This document shows, in pieces, positions 1 through 6,260 of a DNA stretch of 8,613 nt. Location: NCBI GenBank assembly GCA_937919015.1, contig CALFPN010000021.1:1-8613 (forward strand), given 5' to 3'. How positions within the stretch are numbered: position 1 is the stretch's first letter; each line of letters opens with the position of its first letter. This DNA comes from an uncultured Clostridia bacterium. Lineage in GTDB: Bacteria > Bacillota > Clostridia > Lachnospirales > Anaerotignaceae. The notes under the pieces were generated by a model. That model was not told where the DNA came from, made no database searches, and was given only the letters and a program-made list of their open reading frames with translations. A program made the position numbers and the translations under genes.

Positions 1-16
1 TCTGCTCCACACCTCG

Positions 17-125
17 GCAGGGAATAATTCCCTGCACCCTATTTGAAACAGCATGTACATGCTGTTTCGTATCGGGGTTCTAAGGGGAATGATTCCCCTT
101 AGCAGGGTTTGGGACAGAGTCCCAA
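17..125. repeat. Cluster of four consecutive palindromes
   Basis: Four inverted repeats stand in a row ahead of the AAA+ ATPase gene. They are 17-25/27-35 (GCAGGGAAT arms, one-base centre), 45-68 (an uninterrupted 24-bp palindrome, half-site GAAACAGCATGT), 80-90/92-102 (CTAAGGGGAAT arms, one-base centre) and 109-115/119-125 (TTGGGAC arms, AGA loop). All arms pair perfectly. None is followed by a T-run, so they do not look like ordinary terminators. The last module begins with AGGGTTTGGG, a string also present on the minus strand at 8531-8540 in the repeat block at the other end of the window. I infer dispersed intergenic repeat modules; whether they are transcribed or recur in the genome cannot be seen here. 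Confidence 0.75.
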
Positions 126-145
126 GAGAAAAAGGAGAAAATATT

Positions 146-1684
146 ATGGATATTAAAAGAGCGAAAGAAGAAATAAAACATTCAATACAGGCATATCTGG
201 CGAAGGATGAATTCGGCGAATATAAGATCCCTGCGGTGCGCCAGCGTCCCGTTCTCTTGATGGGGGCCCCCGGCATCGGTAAGACCGCCGTCATGGAACA
301 GGTGGCAAGGGAATGTGGCGTGGCATTGGTTTCCTATTCCATTACCCACCACACCAGACAGTCCGCCATTGGTCTGCCCTTCATCAGCCATAAGGAATAC
401 GGCGGCAAGGAATACGCTGTGACCGAATATACCATGAGCGAAATCATCGCTTCGGTTTACGATAAAATGGAACAGACGGGGCTGAAAGAAGGCATCCTGT
501 TTATCGACGAGATCAACTGCGCTTCCGAAACACTGGCCCCCGCCATGCTGCAGTTTTTGCAGGCGAAAACCTTCGGTGCCCATAAGGTGCCCGATGGCTG
601 GCTCATCGCCGCGGCGGGCAACCCTCCCGAATATAATAAAAGCGTACGGGAATTCGACGTGGTTACCCTCGACCGTGTGAAGAAAATCGATGTGGAACCC
701 AATTTTACCGTATGGAAGGAATATGCCTATAAACAGGGCATCCACGGTGCCATCACTTCCTATCTGGAAATCAGAAAGAATCATTTTTATGCCATGGAAA
801 CCACCGTGGACGGCAAACGCTTCGTGACCGCCCGCGGCTGGGAAGACCTGTCCACTATATTGAAGGTTTATGAAGAAATGAACCTGCCCGTGGATGAAGG
901 TCTGGTGTATCAGTATCTGCAGCATAAGAAAATTGCCAAAGATTTTGCCAACTACCTTGACCTGTATAAAAAATACCGTTCCGATTACCGCGTGGATGAT
1001 ATCCTCCGCGGCGAATATACGAAACAGGCGGTGGAAAAATTGCAGGCGGCACCCTTCGATGAACGCCTGAGCGTCATGGGTCTGCTTCTGAGCAGACTGT
1101 CCGAAAACTTCCGGAAAGCCTATGAAGCCGACCTGATGGTAACAGGGCTCCATGGTGTTTTGTTAGAATTAAAGGAAAGATTCTCCAGTCCTTATTGCAA
1201 GGAAACCCCTTGGGAAAATCTCTTCACCGCCCTTCTGGAAGAAAGAGAAACAGCCTTTACCCGTGAAAGAAAGGCCGGCCTGCTGGAAAAAACAGCGGAA
1301 CGTGCCCGCCTGAAAGAACTGGAACGCCTGCATTTCTTCATGGCAGAAGCGAAAAAAGCAGGCTGCCGTGAAAAAGAAGAGGCTTTTGAAGTGGTGAAAG
1401 GTCTCTTTGCGGCAGAAGCGGAACAGAGAGAAGAAACCATCGAGCTGGCATCCGCAATGCTGGACAATGCATTCTCCTTCTTAGAAGAAACCTTCGGTGC
1501 AAATCAGGAAATGGTTATCTTCATCACAGAACTGACTACAAACTTCTACAGCGTGAAATTCATCAGCGAAAACGGCTGCGAAAAATATTATCAGTACAAT
1601 ACGGAACTGCTCTTCGATGAAAAGCAGAAAACCATCCTGCAGGATATTGAAAAGGCAAAAACAGAACTTGACCTGCTGTTCTAA
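146..1684 (+). CDS. MoxR-like AAA+ ATPase
   Basis: This 512-residue ATPase belongs to the MoxR-type AAA+ group, cytosolic chaperone-like machines that use ATP hydrolysis to remodel or activate partner proteins. Visible motifs are Walker A GAPGIGKT at residues 40-47, Walker B ILFIDE at 117-122, a sensor-1-like AAAGNP at 155-160, a candidate arginine finger at R177 and a sensor-2-like TARGW around 228-232. Beyond about residue 260 the protein is highly charged and helical, with a probable coiled-coil stretch at roughly 365-435 and no domain I recognise. The start at 146 is chosen for AGGAG at 133-137, eight bases upstream; the reading frame is open back to 53, but that part runs through palindromic repeats and lacks a ribosome binding site. 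The ferredoxin gene follows after 12 bases, so the two are probably cotranscribed. MoxR proteins are usually encoded beside a VWA-domain partner; none is in view. The substrate is unknown. Confidence 0.9.
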   Translation: MDIKRAKEEIKHSIQAYLAKDEFGEYKIPAVRQRPVLLMGAPGIGKTAVMEQVARECGVALVSYSITHHTRQSAIGLPFISHKEYGGKEYAVTEYTMSEIIASVYDKMEQTGLKEGILFIDEINCASETLAPAMLQFLQAKTFGAHKVPDGWLIAAAGNPPEYNKSVREFDVVTLDRVKKIDVEPNFTVWKEYAYKQGIHGAITSYLEIRKNHFYAMETTVDGKRFVTARGWEDLSTILKVYEEMNLPVDEGLVYQYLQHKKIAKDFANYLDLYKKYRSDYRVDDILRGEYTKQAVEKLQAAPFDERLSVMGLLLSRLSENFRKAYEADLMVTGLHGVLLELKERFSSPYCKETPWENLFTALLEERETAFTRERKAGLLEKTAERARLKELERLHFFMAEAKKAGCREKEEAFEVVKGLFAAEAEQREETIELASAMLDNAFSFLEETFGANQEMVIFITELTTNFYSVKFISENGCEKYYQYNTELLFDEKQKTILQDIEKAKTELDLLF

Positions 1685-1696
1685 GGGGGAAGAAAG

Positions 1697-2443
1697 ATGT
1701 TTTATGAGATTACATTCAGCCCTACGGGGGGCACAAAAAAATCCGCAGACCTTCTTTCTGCGGCATGGAGCGAAAAAGAAGAAATTAACCTGATGAACCG
1801 TCGGGAGGATTTTAGAAAGTATACCTTCACAGCGGAGGATATCTGTCTGGTGGCAGTGCCGTCCTTTGCGGGCCGTGTGCCCGCCATTGCCACAGAACGC
1901 CTGAAACAGATGCAGGGCGGCGGGGCGAAGGCCATCCTTGTGGCGGTTTACGGAAACCGTGCCTATGAAGATACGCTGGCAGAATTGGAAGATACCATGA
2001 AAGACTGCGGGTTTCAGCCTGTGGGCGGTGCGGCCGTAGTGGCGGAACACTCCATTTTCCGTGAATTTGCCAAAGGCAGACCCGATGCAGCGGATGAAGC
2101 GCAGCTGAAAGAATGGTCTGTGAAACTGAAAGAGAAGGTGGAACAGGGTGGTACTGTTTCCTTCCCCGGCAATAGACCTTATAAAAAATACGGTGCCATC
2201 CCCATGACGCCCAAGGCGAAAACCTGCCAGAACTGCGGCAAATGTGTGAGCATCTGCCCGATAGGGGCAATCCCCGGGGAAAATCCCAAGGAAACGGATG
2301 CAGAGAAATGTATCGCCTGCATGGCCTGTGTGGCGGCCTGTCCTATTCAGGCAAGGGCTGTGAACTCTCTGATTCTGGCTGGTGCAAAGATGAAACTGAA
2401 AAAAGCACTGGAAGGCAGAAAAGAAAATGAATTGTTTCTGTAA
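1697..2443 (+). CDS. EFR1-type flavodoxin-like / 2x[4Fe-4S] ferredoxin protein
   Basis: This 248-residue cytosolic redox protein has an N-terminal flavodoxin-like half and a C-terminal clostridial-type ferredoxin half, the layout of the EFR1 family. The N-terminus contains SPTGGTKK (residues 8-15), the expected FMN-phosphate loop. Two complete CxxCxxCxxxCP motifs lie at C177/C180/C183/C187 and C205/C208/C211/C215, enough for two [4Fe-4S] clusters. It probably passes electrons between a flavin and ferredoxin-dependent partners; no specific partner can be read from the sequence. AAGGGGGA at 1683-1690 gives a strong ribosome binding site six bases before the ATG and overlaps the stop region of the upstream ATPase gene, which supports cotranscription. 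The gene ends just before a strong bidirectional terminator. Domain assignment is secure; the physiological role is inferred. Confidence 0.9.
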   Translation: MFYEITFSPTGGTKKSADLLSAAWSEKEEINLMNRREDFRKYTFTAEDICLVAVPSFAGRVPAIATERLKQMQGGGAKAILVAVYGNRAYEDTLAELEDTMKDCGFQPVGGAAVVAEHSIFREFAKGRPDAADEAQLKEWSVKLKEKVEQGGTVSFPGNRPYKKYGAIPMTPKAKTCQNCGKCVSICPIGAIPGENPKETDAEKCIACMACVAACPIQARAVNSLILAGAKMKLKKALEGRKENELFL

Positions 2444-2445
2444 TC

Positions 2446-2474
2446 AAAAAAGAGTCCGTAAGGACTCTTTTTTT
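2446..2474. terminator. Bidirectional intrinsic terminator
   Basis: A 12-bp perfect stem (AAAAAAGAGTCC at 2446-2457, loop GTAA, partner 2462-2473) ends in a seven-T run on the plus strand and a six-T run on the minus strand. It begins two bases after the stop of the ferredoxin gene and contains the end of the minus-strand regulator's stop codon, so it serves both convergent genes. Confidence 0.95.
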
Positions 2475-2721
2475 AATCGTTTAACAAATCTTCATAAGTT
2501 ACGCCCAGAACCTTCGCCAGTGCCTTCAACTCAATATCCGTCACGAAACGCTGACCGCTTTCGATGCGTTGGATGGCGTTTTTGTCTATATCCAGTCCTT
2601 CGATCTGCAGCAGGTCTGCCAGTTTTCGCTGAGATGTTTTTTCGGGGAGTTTTAAGCGGAATTCACTTACTTTTTTGCCGCAGATATTATTTTTTCCGTC
2701 TGTGCTTCTGTTTTTATACAT
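2473..2721 (-). CDS. Short Xre-family HTH regulator (divergent member)
   Basis: This 82-residue protein is a nearly bare Xre/Cro-C1-type helix-turn-helix domain. About 20 basic residues lead into the helices SQRKLADLLQI (30-40) and DKNAIQRIESGQRFV (46-60), followed by LKALAKVLGVTYEDLL (65-80), the usual last helices of an HTH_3 domain. There is no added sensor or dimerisation domain. On the minus strand the ATG is preceded by AAGAGG (plus strand 2729-2734) with a seven-base gap. It is divergent from the Xre gene starting at 2831, and the pair share two near-identical operators. The stop codon lies in the bidirectional terminator, so it is a single-gene unit. It is unlike the plus-strand regulator in sequence, so this is not a recent duplication. 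Its DNA target is probably local, but that is inference. Confidence 0.85.
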   Translation of the reverse strand: MYKNRSTDGKNNICGKKVSEFRLKLPEKTSQRKLADLLQIEGLDIDKNAIQRIESGQRFVTDIELKALAKVLGVTYEDLLND

Positions 2722-2738
2722 ACAATCGCCTCTTGATT

Positions 2739-2757
2739 TGACATTTACAAATTGTCA
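2739..2757. promoter_or_regulatory. Operator O1 (TGACA-N9-TGTCA)
   Basis: This 19-bp imperfect inverted repeat (TGACATTTACAAATTGTCA) has five-base outer arms and partial inner symmetry. It has the same length and outer arms as the perfect site O2, whose centre is 53 bp away. Its right arm overlaps the candidate -35 box of the plus-strand regulator gene, and it lies 17 bp upstream of the minus-strand start codon. A regulator bound here could block plus-strand initiation and minus-strand elongation. Confidence 0.7.
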
Positions 2758-2780
2758 TTTTGTTTATGATATGGTAATGT
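2752..2780 (+). promoter_or_regulatory. Candidate sigma-A promoter for the plus-strand Xre gene
   Basis: TTGTCA (2752-2757) and TAATGT (2775-2780) are 17 bp apart, with TG at 2772-2773 forming an extended -10. The predicted start of transcription is near 2787. The -35 box overlaps O1, and O2 (2792-2810) falls just downstream in the leader, so both operators bracket the promoter. Confidence 0.6.
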
Positions 2781-2791
2781 CTAATTAGTTA

Positions 2792-2810
2792 TGACATTTA
2801 TTAAATGTCA
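2792..2810. promoter_or_regulatory. Operator O2, perfect 19-bp palindrome
   Basis: TGACATTTATTAAATGTCA is perfectly symmetric around the T at 2801, with nine-base arms. It lies in the predicted leader of the plus-strand Xre gene, 20 bp before its start codon. On the minus strand its edge gives TTGACA (plus strand 2806-2811), a consensus -35 followed after 16 bp by ACTAAT; this is a weak candidate promoter for the divergent regulator. Confidence 0.8.
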
Positions 2811-2830
2811 AATTGAAAGAGGGGATGAAA

Positions 2831-3136
2831 ATGGAACTATTATTTGCAAAACGTTTACGGGAACTGCGGAAGGAAAAGGGGTTATCTCAGATACAACTGG
2901 GCGAACTGCTGGGCTATGGCTATACGGCCATATCCGGCTATGAAACGGGGCGCAATGAACCCAGTTATGCAGACCTCATCCGCATCTGCCAAGCTCTGGA
3001 TGTTTCTGCAGATTATATTCTGGGGATTTCTGGTGTGCGCAGGCCCTATGCGATTCTGGAGAAAGGAGACCTCATCCGCCTGCATAACCGCGCTATGGAA
3101 CTGGCGAAGGAGTGTCGGAAGCATCTGGCGTTCTGA
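2831..3136 (+). CDS. Xre-family HTH transcriptional regulator
   Basis: This 101-residue DNA-binding protein has a classic Xre/HTH_3 domain at about residues 6-64, with LRELRKEKGLSQIQLGELLG (helices 1-2), YTAISGYETGRNEP (recognition helix and turn) and LIRICQALDVSADYILGIS at the end. A tail of about 35 residues, rich in basic and helical residues, follows, with no ligand-binding domain. ATG 2831 is preferred because GAGGGG at 2819-2824 sits six bases upstream; a TTG at 2813 and an ATG at 2825 are in frame but badly placed for that site. The leader contains O2 and the promoter overlaps O1, so autoregulation, cross-regulation with the divergent gene at 2473-2721, or both are likely. spoIIP follows 47 bp downstream with no strong terminator between, so read-through is possible. 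Confidence 0.88.
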   Translation: MELLFAKRLRELRKEKGLSQIQLGELLGYGYTAISGYETGRNEPSYADLIRICQALDVSADYILGISGVRRPYAILEKGDLIRLHNRAMELAKECRKHLAF

Positions 3137-3151
3137 AAAGGATTCTTTTTG

Positions 3152-3159
3152 CATAAACT
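3152..3159 (+). promoter_or_regulatory. Possible sigma-E-like -10 element before spoIIP
   Basis: CATAAACT resembles the mother-cell sigma-E -10 consensus (CATAcaaT) and would place transcription start near 3166, retaining the AAAGGGGG ribosome binding site. I see no convincing sigma-E -35 element at the expected distance, so this is only a weak candidate. Confidence 0.25.
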
Positions 3160-3183
3160 GAAGGGAGAAAGGGGGCGGCTTTG

Positions 3184-4230
3184 GTGAAAAAGAAGGATAA
3201 AACATGGCTGAATATCATCGGTCTGATCGTTTTTCTGCTGTTCCTGCCCCTGTTTTTTCGTATGGGCGGCGGCCAGATCGTTATGGCGGAGGTTCTGCCG
3301 GGACAAGCCGCCCCGAAAGGGCTTTCCCTTTCTGCCCTTTTTGAAAAAGAAGAAAAAACGGTGGTCTCTGCCAATATTATCGGTGCCGAAGATGTGGAAT
3401 TTTCCAAAGCCTTAGCCGTTTCTGCGGGCGGCCGCCCGCTGCAGGTGACAGGAGAAGAATTGGCGAAAATGAAGGACTTGCAGTATCTCAGGAGCAATTA
3501 CTATATCGTAGACAGCCGTACCAGTCTGCTTGCGGGGGATATCGACGTGGAACAGGCCTTAAGCCTAGACCTGACCATAGAAAAAACAAAAAAAGAACCC
3601 AAAATATTGATCTTCCATACCCATATCCACGAGGGCTTTGCGGACAGTGATATGTCCAAAGGTCTTTCCGAAGGCATCTGGGGCGTGGGGGAGGAATTGA
3701 AGCGGATTTTGGAAGAGGAATACGGCATCGGGGTCATCCATGATGCAGGGCAGTATGACATGGTGAACGGCAAAGGCCAGACCACAGGGGCCTATGAGCG
3801 GATGGAGCCGCCCATTCGGGAAATACTGAAAAAGTATCCCTCCATCGAAGTCTGTATCGATTTACATAGGGACGGCGTGGCGGAGGGCACACGGCTGGTG
3901 ACGGAGATCGACGGGAAGCCGACGGCCCAGGTTATGTTTTTCAATGGCCTTTGCCGTCTGAACAAAAACGGAACGCCCCAAGCCATCAGCGGGCTGGAAA
4001 ATCCGTATCTGAAAGAAAACCTTGCCTTCAGCCTGCAGATGAAAACGGCGGCGAATCAGTTATATCCCAATTTTACAAGAAAGATCTATCTGAATGCCTA
4101 TCGGTTCAGCCTGCATTTTATGCCCCGCTCCACCCTCATCGAGGTGGGAGCCCAGACCAACACCAAGGCGGAAGCGAAAAATGCCATGAAGCCCTTGGCC
4201 CAAGTATTGGCATCCGTACTGACCGAATAG
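3184..4230 (+). CDS. spoIIP: Stage II sporulation protein P (SpoIIP)
   Basis: SpoIIP is the membrane-anchored peptidoglycan amidase/endopeptidase of the DMP machine that thins septal cell wall so the mother-cell membrane can engulf the forespore. This 348-residue protein has one N-terminal transmembrane anchor (about residues 9-27), a variable extracytoplasmic linker to about 135, then the catalytic domain. The expected zinc/catalytic residues are present in IFHTHIHE (H145, H147, H149, E150), CIDLHRDG (H228) and LIEVGAQTNT (E320), so the enzyme looks active. GTG 3184 is chosen because AAAGGGGG at 3168-3175 lies eight bases upstream; the TTG at 3181 is an in-frame alternative. In Bacillus spoIIP often follows gpr; here it follows an Xre regulator and precedes a CmpB-type membrane protein. 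Family assignment is secure; control by the adjacent regulator is inference. Confidence 0.92.
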   Translation: MKKKDKTWLNIIGLIVFLLFLPLFFRMGGGQIVMAEVLPGQAAPKGLSLSALFEKEEKTVVSANIIGAEDVEFSKALAVSAGGRPLQVTGEELAKMKDLQYLRSNYYIVDSRTSLLAGDIDVEQALSLDLTIEKTKKEPKILIFHTHIHEGFADSDMSKGLSEGIWGVGEELKRILEEEYGIGVIHDAGQYDMVNGKGQTTGAYERMEPPIREILKKYPSIEVCIDLHRDGVAEGTRLVTEIDGKPTAQVMFFNGLCRLNKNGTPQAISGLENPYLKENLAFSLQMKTAANQLYPNFTRKIYLNAYRFSLHFMPRSTLIEVGAQTNTKAEAKNAMKPLAQVLASVLTE

Positions 4231-4258
4231 TTTTATCACCTGTCGGCATATTAAAAGT

Positions 4259-4699
4259 ATGACGAAAAGATTTTTTTTATTTGGTATTTTAGGCTGGTGT
4301 GCGGAGATCCTCTGGACGGGGTTTTGCTCCTTCCTTTTGGGGGATGCGGCCCTGACGGCAAAGACCTATCTCTGGATGTTTCCCATATATGGGTTGGCGG
4401 GACTTTCTCTGCCGTTGTTCCTTGCCTTTCGGCGGTATTGCCCCCTGTGGCAAAGGGTCGGGGTATATGTCTTTGCCATTTTTGCGGTGGAATTCGCCGC
4501 AGGCTGGCTTTTGCAATGGATGACGGGGGCCTGTCCTTGGGATTACGGAGAGATCCCCTTTTCTGTTATGGGGTTGATCCGTCTGGATTATGCGCCCCTT
4601 TGGGCGATTTTAGGATTATTTTTTGAACGGGTGGCTTTGTTTCTGGCGGAGAAAGGATGGGTGAGAGAAAGATTTGCAGTTCATAACGAAAAGGTGTAA
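4259..4699 (+). CDS. CmpB-family integral membrane protein (annotated as putative ABC transporter permease)
   Basis: This 146-residue protein has four probable transmembrane helices (about residues 5-27, 36-57, 65-88 and 111-130). It carries the signature strings of the ABC_trans_CmpB family: LFGILGWCAEILW near the start, MFPIYGLAGL in the second helix, and GWLLQWMTGACPWDYG followed by PLWAILGLFFE in the last third. Despite the family label, no ATPase or binding protein is nearby and the biochemical role is unknown. ATG 4259 is the only start in frame after the spoIIP stop. The Shine-Dalgarno is poor (only TTAAAAG), so expression may depend on read-through or coupling from spoIIP 28 bp upstream. 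The 3' end of the gene carries the promoter for the next unit. Confidence 0.85.
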   Translation: MTKRFFLFGILGWCAEILWTGFCSFLLGDAALTAKTYLWMFPIYGLAGLSLPLFLAFRRYCPLWQRVGVYVFAIFAVEFAAGWLLQWMTGACPWDYGEIPFSVMGLIRLDYAPLWAILGLFFERVALFLAEKGWVRERFAVHNEKV

Positions 4700-4702
4700 A
4701 AT
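4674..4702 (+). promoter_or_regulatory. Candidate promoter for the HAD/GT8 unit
   Basis: TTGCAG (4674-4679) and TAAAAT (4697-4702) are separated by exactly 17 bp. They lie within the last codons and stop of the CmpB gene and would start transcription near 4709, giving a leader of about 28 nt before the HAD start codon. Confidence 0.5.
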
Positions 4703-4736
4703 GTTGGCAAAATCATGCAAACAAGGAGAAATCGTT

Positions 4737-5387
4737 ATGGATACACTGAAACAAAACATCATTCTGTTCGATCTGGACGGCACATTGACAGACTCCATGG
4801 AAGGGGTCATCCGTTCCGCCCAGTATATGCAGGAAAAAATGGGGATGCGGGTCTGGTCTTTTGAAGAACTGCGCTTTATGGTGGGCCCTCCCCTCATCGA
4901 ATCCTTCACAAAGGAATTTGGTATGCCTTTGGCGGAAGCGGAAAAAGGCATTGAAGTCTTTCGGGAACGCTATTCCACCATCGGGCTTTTTGAAAACAAG
5001 GTCTTCCCCGGCATTGTGGAACTGCTGGAAGAACTGAAAAGAAAGGGAAAACGCATGGCCGTGGCCACCTCCAAAAAGGAAGATCTGGCGGTGCGGATTC
5101 TGGAGCATTTTGAGATTGCGAAATATTTTGAAGTCATCGGCGGGGACATGCGGGAAGCCGGCAGGGATAATAAGGCAAAGGTTATCGACTATGTGCTGGA
5201 AACCATGGAAGCGACCAAGGATGACGTGATTATGGTGGGGGACAGAAAATTCGATATCAACGGGGCCCATGCCATCGGCATCCCCTGTATCGCTGTGGAA
5301 TGGGGCTACGGTGACAGGGCGGAATTTGAAGCCCATGGGGCGGATCATATTGCGGCTACAACAGAAGAAGTGGCAAATCTGTTCTGA
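4737..5387 (+). CDS. HAD-superfamily phosphatase, phosphoglycolate-phosphatase-like
   Basis: This 216-residue cytosolic hydrolase belongs to haloacid-dehalogenase subfamily I with a C1 helical cap, close to Gph/PGP-type phosphatases. All four catalytic motifs are visible: motif I FDLDGT with nucleophile D12 and acid/base D14, motif II at T111-S112 in VATSK, motif III lysine near K147, and motif IV GDRKFD with D169 and D173 for magnesium. The cap occupies about residues 20-85. It should remove phosphate from a small phosphorylated metabolite; the true substrate cannot be predicted. ATG 4737 has AAGGAGA at 4723-4729 seven bases upstream; the frame is open to 4674, but that part overlaps the CmpB gene and has no ribosome binding site. 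The glycosyltransferase gene follows after 18 bp, so the two are probably cotranscribed. Confidence 0.9.
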   Translation: MDTLKQNIILFDLDGTLTDSMEGVIRSAQYMQEKMGMRVWSFEELRFMVGPPLIESFTKEFGMPLAEAEKGIEVFRERYSTIGLFENKVFPGIVELLEELKRKGKRMAVATSKKEDLAVRILEHFEIAKYFEVIGGDMREAGRDNKAKVIDYVLETMEATKDDVIMVGDRKFDINGAHAIGIPCIAVEWGYGDRAEFEAHGADHIAATTEEVANLF

Positions 5388-5405
5388 TAGAGGTGAAAAA
5401 GAAAG

Positions 5406-6221
5406 ATGAAGAAAATGAATATCCTTGTGACCTGTGACAGCGGTTACGCCAAGCAGGCTGCGCTGATGCTGTTTTCGCTGCAGAAAAATCATCCCGATGT
5501 ATTTCTGGATATTTATGTGGCAGGCACATTGCAGGAGGGGGATATCGCGCTGATGGGAAAGGCTTTGGATCAGGAAAAAAGCCGTATCACCCATACAGCC
5601 TTTGACGGGGAAATTTTGCAGGGCGCACCGACCACAGACCGCTATCCCGCGGAGATGTATTACCGCATTTTTGCGGCTCAATATCTGCCGCAGGAGTTAG
5701 ACAGGGTGCTTTATTTAGACCCTGATCTGACGGTCATTGGCTCGCTGGAAGAACTCTATCATATGGAAATGGGCAATGCTTTTTTTGCAGCAGCCAGCCA
5801 TGTGAAAGAGGATACCATGCTGGAAAAAGTGAACCAGCTGCGGTTGGATATGGAGGGAGTCTATATCAATTCCGGCGTGATGCTTCTGAATCTGGAGGCA
5901 CTGCGGCGGGAGCAGGAAGTGCAGGCGGTCATGGATTACATCAATGCTTATGAGAAGCTGTTGATCCTTCCCGATCAGGATGTGATCAGCGGGCTGTACA
6001 GTGACAGGATTCTGCCCATTGATGCCCATATCTATAACATGACAGAGCGCATCCTGATGCTGGAAGGATGGAAAGGGCTGGATGCAGACTGGGTCTGCCG
6101 TCATTCCGCCATCATCCATTACTGCGGAAAAAATAAGCCATGGAAGCCCATGTATAAGGGGAAACTGGATATTTTTTATCTGCTCAACCGCAAAGAATGG
6201 GAAAAGAAAATCGAAGAATAA
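5406..6221 (+). CDS. Glycosyltransferase family 8 protein
   Basis: This 271-residue GT-A fold enzyme belongs to family 8, retaining enzymes that move a sugar (often glucose or galactose) from a nucleotide sugar to lipopolysaccharide-like, teichoic-acid-like or protein acceptors. It shows the family N-terminus NILVTCDSGYAKQA, the metal-binding DPD at residues 105-107 in YLDPDLTV, YINSGVMLLNL at 153-163, DQD at 190-192 and the terminal HYCGKNKPW at 238-246. There is no signal peptide or transmembrane helix, so it acts on the cytosolic face. TAGAGGTGA at 5388-5396 supplies the ribosome binding site; an ATG nine bases further in is an alternative. It shares a unit with the HAD phosphatase and ends at a strong terminator. 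Acceptor and donor are unknown, and no other cell-surface biosynthesis genes are in view. Confidence 0.92.
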   Translation: MKKMNILVTCDSGYAKQAALMLFSLQKNHPDVFLDIYVAGTLQEGDIALMGKALDQEKSRITHTAFDGEILQGAPTTDRYPAEMYYRIFAAQYLPQELDRVLYLDPDLTVIGSLEELYHMEMGNAFFAAASHVKEDTMLEKVNQLRLDMEGVYINSGVMLLNLEALRREQEVQAVMDYINAYEKLLILPDQDVISGLYSDRILPIDAHIYNMTERILMLEGWKGLDADWVCRHSAIIHYCGKNKPWKPMYKGKLDIFYLLNRKEWEKKIEE

Positions 6222-6223
6222 GG

Positions 6224-6252
6224 AAAAGGCACTGCGTTAGCAGTGCTTTTTT
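6224..6252 (+). terminator. Intrinsic terminator of the HAD/GT8 unit
   Basis: A 7-bp GC-rich stem (GCACTGC 6229-6235, loop GTTA, GCAGTGC 6240-6246) is followed by six Ts and preceded by an A-run. It starts three bases after the glycosyltransferase stop codon. Confidence 0.93.
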
Positions 6253-6260
6253 GATATAAT
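6252..6260 (+). promoter_or_regulatory. Extended -10 promoter for the NUDIX/SDR unit
   Basis: TGATATAAT combines a perfect TATAAT (6255-6260) with the TGn extension. There is no recognisable -35: the expected position falls in the hairpin of the preceding terminator. The last T of the U-tract is the first base of this element. Transcription would start near 6267. Confidence 0.65.

Noticed and set aside
17..125. CRISPR array
   Set aside because: The palindromes differ from each other and there is no repeated unit with regular spacers.
53..145. 31-codon N-terminal extension of the ATPase
   Set aside because: Its ATG lies inside a palindrome with no ribosome binding site, whereas AGGAG precedes the ATG at 146.
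182..1153. 323-residue open frame on the minus strand
   Set aside because: It lies wholly antisense to the MoxR-like ATPase, has histidine- and phenylalanine-rich sequence with no domain, and mirrors the codon pattern of the real gene.
2427..2741. 104-residue plus-strand frame after the ferredoxin gene
   Set aside because: It crosses a strong terminator and is antisense to the minus-strand Xre gene; its composition is unlike a real protein.
2738..2770. Consensus TTGACA with TATGAT as plus-strand promoter
   Set aside because: The spacing is 21 bp, too long; the TTGTCA/TAATGT pair with a 17-bp spacer and extended -10 is better.
2473..3136. Prophage immunity region
   Set aside because: The divergent regulators invite this reading, but no integrase, replication or structural phage gene is nearby; kept only as a hypothesis in the findings.
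3134..3151. Terminator between the Xre gene and spoIIP
   Set aside because: Only a five-pair AAAAG/CTTTT stem can form, too weak to count as an intrinsic terminator.
4713..5681. 322-residue open frame on the minus strand
   Set aside because: It is antisense across both the HAD and glycosyltransferase genes, which carry full catalytic motifs; it shows no recognisable domain.
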